From positions 434,001 to 498,000 of the forward strand of contig CAMDCN010000001.1 in NCBI GenBank assembly GCA_945890485.1: a stretch of DNA of 64,000 nucleotides, read 5' to 3'. A program made the position numbers and the translations under genes. The notes under the pieces were generated by a model that saw only the letters and a program-made list of their open reading frames with translations, ran no database searches and had not been told where the DNA came from. The stretch is from Candidatus Sulfopaludibacter sp. SbA3 (GTDB lineage Bacteria > Acidobacteriota > Terriglobia > Bryobacterales > Bryobacteraceae). This document shows positions 1 to 8,332 of the stretch, piece by piece (the stretch's first letter is position 1; each line of letters opens with the position of its first letter).

Positions 1-178
1 CCCCGCCCTCCGGGCCATGGCAGCCGCCGCATCCATTGGCGAAAAGCTGCCGGCCCTTTTCAATCTCAGCGACGTTCCCGATGAACGGGTGCTTCGCTTT
101 TTCGCCCTCTTTCGTTTCGTGTTGGGCCCAGATCGAAATGCTCAGAGCCGGCAGCAGCCAGAATATGTGGCGGATCAT
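1..178 (-). CDS. Secreted c-type cytochrome, N-terminal part (runs off the window)
   Basis: Translating the minus strand from the ATG at 178 gives an uninterrupted frame to base 1 (59 codons). It starts with a short signal peptide (MIRHIFWLLPALSISIWAQ, likely cleaved after A18). About 30 residues on comes the segment KGRQLFANGCGGCHGPEG, whose CGGCH is a canonical CxxCH haem c attachment site. The protein is therefore a periplasmic monohaem, or larger, cytochrome c; the axial Met and any fused domain lie outside the window. A TATAAT hexamer sits 10 nt upstream of the ATG. Its position just after pckG on the same strand gives no functional clue. Alternatives are the cytochrome domain of a quinoprotein dehydrogenase or a PSCyt-type protein. 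Confidence 0.82.
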   Translation of the reverse strand, partial: MIRHIFWLLPALSISIWAQHETKEGEKAKHPFIGNVAEIEKGRQLFANGCGGCHGPEGG

Positions 179-188
179 CTAGCAACAA

Positions 189-194
189 ATTATA
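189..194 (-). promoter_or_regulatory. -10-like TATAAT for the cytochrome c gene
   Basis: A perfect TATAAT on the minus strand ends 10 nt before the ATG at 178, in the 25-nt gap between pckG and the cytochrome gene. No convincing -35 hexamer was seen, because that region lies inside the 3' end of pckG. Confidence 0.4.
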
Positions 195-203
195 TGTTGG
201 AGA

Positions 204-2027
204 CTAGTCGAACCGTAGCCGGCAGATCAGCAACTCCCGCTCGTAGATCATTTCGGGCGGCAGATGGTCGTGTAGCTGAATAAACAACTCCTCGTGACCG
301 ATCACCTCCGAGATCCAATCCGAGCCCTTGAAGCTCTGCAACTGTTCAAAAGTCTCTTTCGGGAACGGCATCCCCGACCAGTCGATGTCGTCATACCGCG
401 GCATCCAGCCAATCGGCGTCTCGCGCGCCAGCGCTCGTACCCGGCTGCGATCGACGATCCATTTCAGGATCCGCATGTTTTCACTGAAACCCGGCCACAG
501 GAATTTACCCTGCTCATCCTTGCGGAACCAGTTCACGTGGAAAATGCGGGGCGTTTCGGTCAGCGTCCGCTGCATCTTCAGCCAGTGCCGGAAGTAGTCG
601 CCCATGTGGTAGCCGCAGAACGGCAGCATCGCCATGGGGTCACGCCGGACCTTGCCCTGCACCCCGGCGGCGGCGGCCGTCGTCTCCGACCCCATCGTTG
701 CGCCCATGTAGACGCCGGAACTCCAGTTGAAGGCCTGATACACCAGCGGGATCGTCGACGCCCGCCGGCCGCCAAAGATAATGGCGCTGAGTGGCACCCC
801 GTTCGGGTCCTCCCACGCCGGATCGATGGTCGGGCATTGGGACGCGGGCGCGGTGAATCGCGCATTGGGATGCGCCGCCTTCGTACCGGACGCCGGAGTC
901 CACTCGTTCCCCTGCCAGTCGATGCAACGCTCAGGCGGCGTTTCCGTCATCCCCTCCCACCAGACGCCGCCGTCGGGAGTCAACGCCACGTTCGTAAAGA
1001 TCGTGTTTGACCGCAGCGTGGCCATCGCATTCGGATTGGTATGGTCGCCCGTGCCTGGCGCGACACCGAAGAAACCGGCTTCCGGGTTGATCGCCCGCAG
1101 TTTCCCCTTGTCGTCGGGCTTGATCCAGGCGATATCGTCGCCCACGGTCCAAACCTTCCAGCCGGGGAACGACGCGGGCGGAATCAGCATCGCCAGATTC
1201 GTTTTGCCGCAGGCGCTCGGGAAAGCGGCCGCGACATAGGTCTTTTCGCCCTGCGGATTCTCGACGCCGAGGATCAGCATATGCTCAGCCATCCAGCCTT
1301 CGTCCCGAGCCATGTTCGACGCAATCCGCAGCGCGAAGCACTTCTTGCCGAGCAATGCGTTGCCGCCGTAGCCCGATCCATATGACCAGATCTCCCGGCT
1401 CTCGGGAAAATGCACGATGTACTTTTCGTTATTGCAGGGCCATGGAACATCCTTCTGCCCCGGTGCGAGCGGCGCCCCTACGCTGTGCAGACAAGGCACC
1501 ACGCGCTTCACGTTCTTGTCGATCAGCTTGAACACCGGGAGGCCAATCCGGGCCATGATCCGCGTATTCACGACCACGTAAGGCGAATCGGTTAACTGCA
1601 CGCCGATCTGCGACATCGGCGACCCGATGGGACCCATGCTGAACGGCAGCACGTACATCGTCCGGCCCTGCATGCACCCATTGAAGATCGCCTTCAACTT
1701 CTTGCGCATCTTGAACGGGTCTTCCCAATTGTTCATCGGGCCGGCGCTGTCTTTCGACAACGAGCAGATGAAGGTCCGGTCCTCGACGCGCGCCACGTCG
1801 CTGGCGTGTGAGCGGGCGTAGTAGCAGCCGGGCCACTGCTCCTGGTTCAACCGAATCAGGGTGCCGGAGTCCACCATCTGCTGGCACAGCGCCGCATGCT
1901 CCTCCTCGGAACCGTCCACCCAGTGGATGGCCGCCGGCTTGGTCAAGTGGGCCATCTTCTCCACCCACTTCAAAAGATGCTGATTCTCGCTCAGCGGACG
2001 CGCAGGGTCACGAGGTGTCATCGACAT
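204..2027 (-). CDS. pckG: Phosphoenolpyruvate carboxykinase (GTP)
   Basis: Full-length 607-residue cytosolic enzyme that interconverts oxaloacetate plus GTP with PEP plus CO2 plus GDP, the entry step of gluconeogenesis. The GTP-type kinase-1a loop [12 protein letters not shown] is at residues 269-280, with the hyper-reactive Cys273 diagnostic of the GTP family. The substrate-binding region ([15 protein letters not shown], about 216-230) and the C-terminal nucleotide motifs ([11 protein letters not shown] and [16 protein letters not shown]) are all present. Length fits the family (about 600). The ATP-dependent class is excluded by these motifs. The start could be the first or second Met (MSM). 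A TATTCT hexamer lies 17 nt upstream of the ATG. No operon partner is evident. Confidence 0.96.
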   Translation of the reverse strand: MSMTPRDPARPLSENQHLLKWVEKMAHLTKPAAIHWVDGSEEEHAALCQQMVDSGTLIRLNQEQWPGCYYARSHASDVARVEDRTFICSLSKDSAGPMNNWEDPFKMRKKLKAIFNGCMQGRTMYVLPFSMGPIGSPMSQIGVQLTDSPYVVVNTRIMARIGLPVFKLIDKNVKRVVPCLHSVGAPLAPGQKDVPWPCNNEKYIVHFPESREIWSYGSGYGGNALLGKKCFALRIASNMARDEGWMAEHMLILGVENPQGEKTYVAAAFPSACGKTNLAMLIPPASFPGWKVWTVGDDIAWIKPDDKGKLRAINPEAGFFGVAPGTGDHTNPNAMATLRSNTIFTNVALTPDGGVWWEGMTETPPERCIDWQGNEWTPASGTKAAHPNARFTAPASQCPTIDPAWEDPNGVPLSAIIFGGRRASTIPLVYQAFNWSSGVYMGATMGSETTAAAAGVQGKVRRDPMAMLPFCGYHMGDYFRHWLKMQRTLTETPRIFHVNWFRKDEQGKFLWPGFSENMRILKWIVDRSRVRALARETPIGWMPRYDDIDWSGMPFPKETFEQLQSFKGSDWISEVIGHEELFIQLHDHLPPEMIYERELLICRLRFD

Positions 2028-2069
2028 GGTCTGAAAAGAAAATGAGAATACGAAAAAAGAATCTCCCGA

Positions 2070-3629
2070 TTATCTCCCAGCCGCCTTCTTTTTGGCAGCC
2101 GCGCGTTTGGCCTTGCCGGGCACGATCGGCGCGCTCCCGGCGCCCCACTTGCCGAGGCGATAGCGGCGGACGTATCCGGAGCTGATATTGGCGATCTCCA
2201 CCTCTAACTCACCGCCAGCCCCACAGCGGTACGTCTCGGCAATCTCCTGCCCAAGATAAACATGCTCCACGGGTACGCCCTGGAGCTCTTCGACCACTTG
2301 TAGCGCCGGATCGAGCGGAAACCGAATCTCGTCCCAAACGGTAATGCTTCCCTCCGGTTGGCCCCAGTCGTCGAGGTGGGAGCATTCCAGATACCGGAAA
2401 TGGCCAATATTGTGTACCGCGGTATAGGTCCGCGTCTGTTCAAGCGGCGGCTCGCCCGCGTTGGGGAGTTCCGTTCCTTTGGCAAAGAGCGGGTCGAACC
2501 GCATCACGCGTCCGCCGTCGGCTTCGCGCCAGACGCCGAAGTACCGGGTAAAACGCTCGCGCAACTGGTATCCCGACGACTTATCCGCCTGAATCGCCAG
2601 CCCGATCGCGGTCGCGGCCCGGGTATACGGGCTGCGCTTCACCTTCCGGCCATAGGTTTCTCGCAGCAACCTGGCGACCAGCGGCAATTCGCTGCCGCCT
2701 CCCGTCACGTAGATCGCCTCCAGGCTCTGCGTCCGCGAAGTCAGATCGGTGACCGCATGGACGGTTTCCTCGACGAGCGCCTGGCACCGGTCATAGAAAT
2801 CGCCGACCGGGATCGTCACCGGCGACAGTCCGGCTCGCACCACGTCGAGATCCACCACCACCTTCCGCGAATTCGGGTTCAACCCCTCTTTGCGCATCCG
2901 GCACTCTTCATAGAGCCGGAAGATTTCGCTCTGCGTCAGGTCATCTTGCTCCGGGAGGGCGAGTTCGGCCAGGAGACCGTCAAAGTCGTCGCCACCCAGG
3001 GTCGGAATTCCCTCACTGGCCACCACGGCATGGGACCGCTCGTCCAACTCAACGAGTGAGGCGTCAAACGTCCCGCCGCCCAGATCGTAAACCAGAATAT
3101 GCTCTTTCGCGTTGGTCGTCTCCCGATGGCTATGCCCATACTCGATTGACGCCGCCGACGGCTCATTCAACAAGCCAATTACGGAAAACCCGGCTGCGCC
3201 AAAAGCGTCGACCGTTAGGAATCGTTGGTTTGAATTTGCGCTCGCCGGCACGCCCAGCATCGCTTCGAGCGGCTCGCCGGCCTTCGTTTGCAGGTTGGAA
3301 GCCCCAAGCAGGGCCGCCTTCAGCGACGACGCCAATTCAGCGAGCAATGTCGCCAGGGGCGTTTCCAGTCCCCCAATCTCCACCGGCGTCTGCGGGCCGG
3401 CGTCACTCAGAAACCGCTTCAGCGAGCGAACCACGGTCGCTTGCAGGTCTTCCTGCAAGCTCCACGCCTGCCATCCGTACAGTCTCCGGCCATCCTTTAC
3501 AGCCACCAAGGGCGGAAACCAGTCATGGGCTCCCCCGTCGGGGCCTTCGAAAGTTACCACCGGGTAGTTGCCGCGATCACACGCAGCCACCACAATGCGG
3601 GTGGTGCCAAAATCAATGCCCAGCCTCAT
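2070..3629 (-). CDS. Hsp70-family protein with atypical, lidless C-terminus
   Basis: 519-residue protein with an actin-like ATPase domain at about 1-360. The phosphate-1 motif is GIDFGTTR (4-11), phosphate-2 is VYDLGGGTFDAS (180-191) and the adenosine motif is YVTGGGSELP (about 325-334). Canonical DnaK is about 640 residues with a beta-sandwich and an alpha-helical lid. Here the last 160 residues look beta-rich, show no DnaK substrate-domain signature and no lid, and end in a Lys/Ala tail. I infer a specialised Hsp70-like ATPase rather than housekeeping DnaK. No DnaJ or GrpE lies nearby. The frame stays open to 3668, but the ATG at 3629 places GIDFGTT at the usual distance and has TATCCT 6 nt upstream. 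Confidence 0.85.
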   Translation of the reverse strand: MRLGIDFGTTRIVVAACDRGNYPVVTFEGPDGGAHDWFPPLVAVKDGRRLYGWQAWSLQEDLQATVVRSLKRFLSDAGPQTPVEIGGLETPLATLLAELASSLKAALLGASNLQTKAGEPLEAMLGVPASANSNQRFLTVDAFGAAGFSVIGLLNEPSAASIEYGHSHRETTNAKEHILVYDLGGGTFDASLVELDERSHAVVASEGIPTLGGDDFDGLLAELALPEQDDLTQSEIFRLYEECRMRKEGLNPNSRKVVVDLDVVRAGLSPVTIPVGDFYDRCQALVEETVHAVTDLTSRTQSLEAIYVTGGGSELPLVARLLRETYGRKVKRSPYTRAATAIGLAIQADKSSGYQLRERFTRYFGVWREADGGRVMRFDPLFAKGTELPNAGEPPLEQTRTYTAVHNIGHFRYLECSHLDDWGQPEGSITVWDEIRFPLDPALQVVEELQGVPVEHVYLGQEIAETYRCGAGGELEVEIANISSGYVRRYRLGKWGAGSAPIVPGKAKRAAAKKKAAGR

Positions 3630-3635
3630 CCGATC

Positions 3636-3641
3636 AGGATA
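3636..3641 (-). promoter_or_regulatory. -10-like TATCCT immediately before the Hsp70-like start
   Basis: TATCCT on the minus strand ends 6 nt before the ATG at 3629. With transcription starting about 7 nt after the -10, the mRNA would begin at or next to the start codon. This supports ATG 3629 over the longer frame to 3668. Confidence 0.4.
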
Positions 3642-3713
3642 CCCTATTCCCCTAACCGCTCCGTTCACCGACTGCGGTACAATTTCGGCAACACCGTACC
3701 CTCAATTCTTACG

Positions 3714-4622
3714 ATGGATTTAGACCAGCTTCATACGTTCCTGGAGATCGTCCGGCTCAAGAGCTTCTCGAAAGCGGCGTTGACGTGTTTTCGCACGCAG
3801 CCAGCCATCAGCGCGCAAGTGCGCCAGCTCGAACAGGAACTCAACACGACCCTATTTGAACGGCTCGGCACGCGCATTTCCCTGACCATTGCCGGGAAGA
3901 TCTTCGCCGAGTACTCCGAACAGATCCTCGACCTCCGCCGCCAGGCGCAGGACGCCATCAACGAACTGGAAAAGGTACCCCGCGGCGAATTGATTATCGC
4001 CGCCAACGAAGCCACGTGCCTTTATGTGCTTCCGGATGTCTTCAGCGAATTCAAGAAGCTCTTTCCCAACGTGCAGCTTCATGTCGACCGTTCCTATGGC
4101 TCCCGTGTCGTCGAAGCCGTGCTCGACAATCTGGCGGACTTCGGCATCTGCCAGCTTCCGATTCAGGAGAAGAAGCTGCAGGTGGTGCTCATCCACACCG
4201 ACGAGATCAAGCTGATTTGCTCTCCCACGCATCCCCTGGCCAAGGCCAAGATCATTGCGCCGGAAGATCTGTTGGGCCATCCGCTGCTTCTGCCCAAGGC
4301 GGGCACCACGCGCAGCCGGCTGAACATCTGGATGGAGAACGTCGAGGACAACACGCAGATTTCGATGGAGCTCGATTCCACGGAAATGATGAAGCGGTTT
4401 GTCATGGCCGGGCTTGGAATTTCCTTCTTGTCGACCTCCAGTTGCGCCGAAGAGGTAGCTGAAGGAAAACTCATCGCTATTGGTTTAACCCCGGAGCCCA
4501 TGCTCCGCCGTCTGGGGCTGATTTATCGCAAAGATAAGGCGCTCTCTAAGGCTGCGCTGGGTCTGATTCAGGTTATCCTGGATCAAGCCGCCACCACCGC
4601 CGGTACCGCCACTACGGGCTGA
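3714..4622 (+). CDS. LysR-family transcriptional regulator
   Basis: 302-residue cytosolic DNA-binding regulator. Residues 1-60 form the winged helix-turn-helix typical of LysR proteins (MDLDQLHTFLEIVRLKSFSK, then a recognition helix with TQPAISAQVRQLEQELN). Residues 90-295 form the type-2 periplasmic-binding-like effector domain. Length is standard (about 300). The open frame begins far upstream, but ATG 3714 matches the invariant LysR N-terminus. A TACAAT hexamer lies at 3678-3683. LysR proteins often control a divergent neighbour; here that is the Hsp70-like gene 84 bp away, but no T-N11-A operator was clearly recognised. The effector cannot be predicted. Confidence 0.93.
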   Translation: MDLDQLHTFLEIVRLKSFSKAALTCFRTQPAISAQVRQLEQELNTTLFERLGTRISLTIAGKIFAEYSEQILDLRRQAQDAINELEKVPRGELIIAANEATCLYVLPDVFSEFKKLFPNVQLHVDRSYGSRVVEAVLDNLADFGICQLPIQEKKLQVVLIHTDEIKLICSPTHPLAKAKIIAPEDLLGHPLLLPKAGTTRSRLNIWMENVEDNTQISMELDSTEMMKRFVMAGLGISFLSTSSCAEEVAEGKLIAIGLTPEPMLRRLGLIYRKDKALSKAALGLIQVILDQAATTAGTATTG

Positions 4623-4639
4623 GTTCCCCTTCTTCCATC

Positions 4640-5017
4640 ATGGGCCGAACGACCATCAAGACATCGACCATCCTTGTCTCCGACGATAAGGGACTGCGCG
4701 TTTATCCTTCGCGTGCGGAAATGCCACCGCAAGTGCGCGAACGGCTGGAGAAATCGCTGACCGGGGGCATGGCCGCCACGGTTCTCATCGCCGATCCGCG
4801 GGGCCGCGATGAGATCCTGAAGACGTTGCGTGGCGAGGCGTCAGCCTTGAATGATGGCGTCCCGGGGCTCGTCCGCCGGGGTGCGCGGGAGCTGGATACG
4901 CCGGTCCCGGCGGGCCCGGTCTGGCTGCAATCGCGTGCGGTCCGCCTGCTGCTCGCTTTCGGCATCCCGTTGCTGTTCGGCGCCGGCTTTTGGGCTCTGC
5001 TGCTACTGCATAAATAG
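4640..5017 (+). CDS. Small hypothetical protein with C-terminal membrane anchor
   Basis: 125 residues, no family recognised. Residues 1-95 are soluble and charged, with a predicted alpha/beta look and a segment GGMAATVLIADPRGRDEILK. Residues about 101-123 form one strongly hydrophobic helix (LLLAFGIPLLFGAGFWALLLL) ending in HK, as expected of a tail-anchored or C-terminally anchored protein. It starts 17 nt after the LysR stop and precedes the GGDEF-like gene on the same strand, so co-transcription is plausible. No Shine-Dalgarno sequence is obvious upstream of the ATG. Confidence 0.65.
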   Translation: MGRTTIKTSTILVSDDKGLRVYPSRAEMPPQVRERLEKSLTGGMAATVLIADPRGRDEILKTLRGEASALNDGVPGLVRRGARELDTPVPAGPVWLQSRAVRLLLAFGIPLLFGAGFWALLLLHK

Positions 5018-5075
5018 CTCACGGAGCGGTTCGGACGGTCGATAAGCTCACTGACAGTTGGAGTCTGTCGGTGCG

Positions 5076-6059
5076 ATGTTTCTGTCTTTGAAAAAGAGCC
5101 TCGACCCCTACCACGGCAGGCAGGCCGAAGCCCTGCTGCGGACGGTCCATATGCTGTTGGGGGCGCTTCGCGTTCATATGGTGGAAGCCGATGCCGATTC
5201 CCGGGCTCGGTTTAAGACCGAGATTCACAGCTACTCCGAGAGCCTGACGATCGACTCCGCACCCGACGATATTCTGGTCATCGCCGGATCCCTCGTACAG
5301 GTCATCGAAGACTACTCCGCCGATGCTCGCAAGCGAATCCGGTCGCAGCAGCACGATTGGCAACAGATGGTTTCCTTATTGGCTGAAACCATTGCTGTGG
5401 CTTCCCTCTCCGGCCACGCCGCGGTCGAGGACCTCAAGGCGTTGACCACCAAACTGGAGCACACGACGCCTTCGTCTGACCTTGCGGCGCTTCGGGAGCA
5501 ACTCCACGATTGTTTGGTCTCCCTGCGTCATGAGAGCGAAGCCGAAGCGCATGCCATGGTCGCCAACCCGGTTCCGTCTCATCCCGTCAAACTCGAATCG
5601 GTCACCAATGCGCTCGAACTGCTTCCCCGCCTGTCCGTCGAAGGCGCTCTCGAAGAGGCCCGCCAAGCCCCAGGAGCCTTCGTCGCGATCCTTCCCATCG
5701 ACCGGTTCGCGGTGTTCCAATCCCGGTTCGGCGCCGAGATCGCCGAAGATATTTTTCAATTTTTCCTGATGCAGTTGCGCGGCCGGCTCCTGCCGACCGA
5801 TCAGATTTTCTTCTGGACCGACGGGGTGATTCTCGCTATCGTGCAGCGACCGTTCAATCTCGACTCCGTTCGCGCTGAATTCGCGCGCTTCGCCACCCAC
5901 AAACTGGAGCACACGGTCTCGCTCGGCGGGGGCCGTTCGATCCTGCTCGGTATCACGAGCAACCTGGCAGTCTTCGGTGCCGACGAAGGCCGTTCCACCT
6001 TGCAACTCATTCGAAAAATCGATACATTTTTGTTGGCTCAAGCGCACAACGGCAACTAA
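5076..6059 (+). CDS. Degenerate GGDEF-like protein (probably non-catalytic)
   Basis: 327 residues from ATG 5076; a TTG at 5058 in the same frame is an alternative. Residues 1-185 look all-helical with no recognised domain. The C-terminal third reads like a diguanylate cyclase fold. FVAILPIDRFAVFQSRFG resembles the metal/nucleotide segment of GGDEF domains (consensus like DIDxFKxINDxxGH), followed by an amphipathic helix and then DQIFFWTDGVILAIV where RxGGDEFxxxL is expected. The GGDEF signature is missing, so c-di-GMP synthesis is unlikely; a binding or scaffold role is my inference. The next gene downstream encodes a PilZ domain, which supports a c-di-GMP theme. Remote homology only, so the assignment is tentative. 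Confidence 0.6.
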   Translation: MFLSLKKSLDPYHGRQAEALLRTVHMLLGALRVHMVEADADSRARFKTEIHSYSESLTIDSAPDDILVIAGSLVQVIEDYSADARKRIRSQQHDWQQMVSLLAETIAVASLSGHAAVEDLKALTTKLEHTTPSSDLAALREQLHDCLVSLRHESEAEAHAMVANPVPSHPVKLESVTNALELLPRLSVEGALEEARQAPGAFVAILPIDRFAVFQSRFGAEIAEDIFQFFLMQLRGRLLPTDQIFFWTDGVILAIVQRPFNLDSVRAEFARFATHKLEHTVSLGGGRSILLGITSNLAVFGADEGRSTLQLIRKIDTFLLAQAHNGN

Positions 6060-6098
6060 TTTCCTCAAAGGGCGCTGCGTCGCGCCGAAGAGTTCTGT

Positions 6099-6455
6099 GT
6101 GGAACGCCGCAAACAAGCCCGCATCAATCTCGAGACGAACCTGACCATTGACGTCCTCGGCGACCATCCCGCCAAGATCGAAGGTCTAATGGTCGACGTA
6201 TCCTCCGACGGGATGCGTTTCCTAAGCCCGGTCGATGTGGCTCCAGGCACCGCCATCCGCGTCGACCGGGATGGCGGCATGATCCTGGGCGAGGTCTGCT
6301 ATACCGAGCCCCACGGCGAACAGTTTCACCTCGGTATTCTCTTCCGCCAGGTGCTGTCGAATCTCCGTGATCTCGAACCGCTCCTCCGCACCCTTCAGTC
6401 GTACGAGGAGGATGCCCGAGCCAGTAAGGAACAGCCGAAACCGACTCGACGGTAG
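6099..6455 (+). CDS. PilZ-domain protein (c-di-GMP receptor type)
   Basis: 118-residue single-domain cytosolic protein starting at GTG 6099. The two c-di-GMP contact motifs of PilZ domains are visible: an RxxxR box at the N-terminus (ERRKQAR, residues 2-8) and a D/NxSxxG box (DVSSDG, about 33-38). They are followed by a beta-barrel pattern ending at about residue 85 and a C-terminal helix. Both motifs are intact, so binding of c-di-GMP is expected from family knowledge. It lies 39 nt after the degenerate GGDEF-like gene and 21 nt before the rhamnose reductase gene, suggesting a small c-di-GMP module near envelope sugar synthesis. Confidence 0.85.
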   Translation: MERRKQARINLETNLTIDVLGDHPAKIEGLMVDVSSDGMRFLSPVDVAPGTAIRVDRDGGMILGEVCYTEPHGEQFHLGILFRQVLSNLRDLEPLLRTLQSYEEDARASKEQPKPTRR

Positions 6456-6460
6456 CCTCG

Positions 6461-6469
6461 TGCTATTCT
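6461..6469 (+). promoter_or_regulatory. Extended -10 (TGCTATTCT) before rfbD
   Basis: TGn followed by TATTCT, ending 7 nt before the GTG at 6477. This is the spacing expected for a transcript that starts at the GTG itself. No -35 match is evident, as is common for extended -10 promoters. Confidence 0.45.
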
Positions 6470-6476
6470 GCTTTTC

Positions 6477-7337
6477 GTGTCAAAACGTGTCATTGTCTTC
6501 GGCGCCGCCGGCCAGTTGGGCGTCGAACTCGTACGGGTCTTTTCTTCTCGAGGCTACGCCGTAACGGCCTTCAATCGGGCATCGGTGGACATCGCCGACC
6601 TCTCCGTCCTCGAAAGTAAACTCGCCGAAATCGATCCGGCCATCGTCCTGAACGCCGCGGCCTACAACATGGTGGATGTCGCCGAACGGGAGCCGCAGGT
6701 TGCCTACCAGGCTAACGCTCTCGGCGTCCGCAACCTCGCCATCGCCTGTCGTCAAGTCGATGCGACGCTGGTCCACTTTTCCACCGACTACGTCTTCGAC
6801 GGCACGCTCGGCCGACCCTACGTGGAGACCGACCTGCCCTGTCCCCTCGGCGCTTACGCCGTCTCGAAACTGGCCGGGGAGTACTTCGCCCGTGCCTACC
6901 ACGAGCAATCCCTCGTCCTCCGCACCTCTGGCGTCTTCGGCCCCGGTGGACGCAACACTGCGCGCGGGAACTTCGTTGAAACTATGCTGCGCCTCGCCCA
7001 GTCCGGCAAGCCGATACAGGTCGTTCACGAGTACCTCGCCTCGCCAACGTATTCCCCCGCGCTCGCAGAGACTACGGCCAACCTCGTCGATGCTGGACAC
7101 ACAGGCCTGTTTCACGCTGGGGGCGGCGTCGCCATCAGTTGGTATGACTTTGCGGCGAAGATCTTTGCCGCCGCAGGCCTGTCGCCCACGCTCACTGTCG
7201 CGCGCCCGGAAACCTATCGCACCGAAGCCCGGCGCCCGCGATTTTCGGCCCTCTCGAACGCTCGCCTGGAAGCGCTAGGCCTGCCACCAATGCCCACGCT
7301 CGACGCCGCGCTCGCCGAATACATGCAGCGCCGCTAA
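6477..7337 (+). CDS. rfbD: dTDP-4-dehydrorhamnose reductase
   Basis: 286-residue NAD(P)-dependent reductase of the extended SDR type that catalyses the last step of dTDP-L-rhamnose synthesis. The Rossmann motif GAAGQLG is at residues 8-14, the family segment STDYVFDGTLGRPY at about 101-114, and the catalytic YxxxK is AYAVSKLAGE (about 128-137). Length matches RfbD/RmlD (about 290). The start is GTG 6477, supported by the extended -10 just upstream. The rmlA, rmlB and rmlC partners are absent from the window. The gene ends convergently with the VWA gene with a 4-nt overlap. Product sugars would feed O-antigen or exopolysaccharide. Confidence 0.93.
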   Translation: MSKRVIVFGAAGQLGVELVRVFSSRGYAVTAFNRASVDIADLSVLESKLAEIDPAIVLNAAAYNMVDVAEREPQVAYQANALGVRNLAIACRQVDATLVHFSTDYVFDGTLGRPYVETDLPCPLGAYAVSKLAGEYFARAYHEQSLVLRTSGVFGPGGRNTARGNFVETMLRLAQSGKPIQVVHEYLASPTYSPALAETTANLVDAGHTGLFHAGGGVAISWYDFAAKIFAAAGLSPTLTVARPETYRTEARRPRFSALSNARLEALGLPPMPTLDAALAEYMQRR

Positions 7338-8332
7338 CGCTTCGCCGCGTAGTAACCTTTCCGCGCCTGGACTTTCAGGTTTTTATCCGTCGGCCGGATC
7401 TCCAGCTTGCGGAACGCCCCGTCCCGGCTCTCGTTCGTCGACGAGTAGCCGATCACGTATTGGCTTCGCATCTCTTCCTGAATCTGTCGAAAGATGTCAC
7501 TCAACGACTGATTTCGCCCGACGCTAAAAAAGCGTCCGCCCGTCTCTTCGGCCATCCGTTTCAAGTCGCCCTCGCCGCCTCCGCCAAACCCCCGGAAATC
7601 CGCGAAATAGACGCTGTAGATCATCGTGTCCGCCCGGTGCGCCGCTTCGATCGCCTGCTGCCGGGTGTACGTCGAGCCCATATCAACGCCATCGGTGATC
7701 AACACAATGGCTTTCCGGCCGACTTCCTGCTTCAGCTTCTCTTCCGCCGCCAGCACCACTGCGTCATAGAGAATCGTCCCGCGTTGTTTTGCCGTTGGCA
7801 CGGGTCCCGGATGCAAGCCGCCGACTCCCGCGTTCAGCCGCAGTTGCCCCAGACCCTCCCGCAGCAGCCGCGGCGAACCGGTCAGGTCCTGCAACAGCTC
7901 CGCCTCGGCGCCGAAGCTAATCAGAAACGCCATGTCCTTCTTTCGCAACACCTGGTCGAAGAACTGCCCAGCCGCCGACCGCTCCTCGGGGATCAGACGA
8001 TCCTGGCTCCCGCTCACATCGACAAGCAGTCCGATTGTCAGCGGCAGATCCGTTTCCCGGGCGAAGACCTTGATATCCTGCTGCTTGCCGTCTTCATAGA
8101 CCGTGAAATCCTCTTTCTTACCGGTCCCGATCAACGCGTTTTTCTTGTCCCGCAACGAAAACAGAACGTTCACCAAATCAACGTCGACTTTGATCACGGG
8201 AAGGTCTTCTTCCTGGGCGGCCGGGGGCTTCGGTTGCTGGGCGCCAAGCCAAGGCGTCAAGCCAACGAGAGAAAGTAAAATTCTACGTGTCACTGTTATT
8301 TTGGATTCGCCCGGCCTCACTTCCGTTCCCAT
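7334..8332 (-). CDS. VWFA-related acidobacterial secreted protein (TIGR03436 type)
   Basis: 332-residue exported protein. A hydrophobic signal segment ending PWLGAQ is followed by the segment KKEDFTVYEDGKQQDIKVF, characteristic of acidobacterial VWFA-related proteins. A von Willebrand A domain then carries a MIDAS DVSGS and a later TDGVDMGS. The function of the family is unknown; metal-dependent protein binding is expected from the MIDAS residues. Start choice: ATG 8332 has a good AGGAGG 8 nt upstream, but that lies inside the divergent alkA coding region. GTG 8293 would put the signal peptide at the very N-terminus (VTRRILLSLVG). Either is possible. Confidence 0.85.
   Translation of the reverse strand: MGTEVRPGESKITVTRRILLSLVGLTPWLGAQQPKPPAAQEEDLPVIKVDVDLVNVLFSLRDKKNALIGTGKKEDFTVYEDGKQQDIKVFARETDLPLTIGLLVDVSGSQDRLIPEERSAAGQFFDQVLRKKDMAFLISFGAEAELLQDLTGSPRLLREGLGQLRLNAGVGGLHPGPVPTAKQRGTILYDAVVLAAEEKLKQEVGRKAIVLITDGVDMGSTYTRQQAIEAAHRADTMIYSVYFADFRGFGGGGEGDLKRMAEETGGRFFSVGRNQSLSDIFRQIQEEMRSQYVIGYSSTNESRDGAFRKLEIRPTDKNLKVQARKGYYAAKR

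Noticed and set aside
3288-3713. Upstream extension of the LysR frame
   Set aside because: It runs antisense through the Hsp70-like gene; ATG 3714 gives the standard LysR N-terminus.
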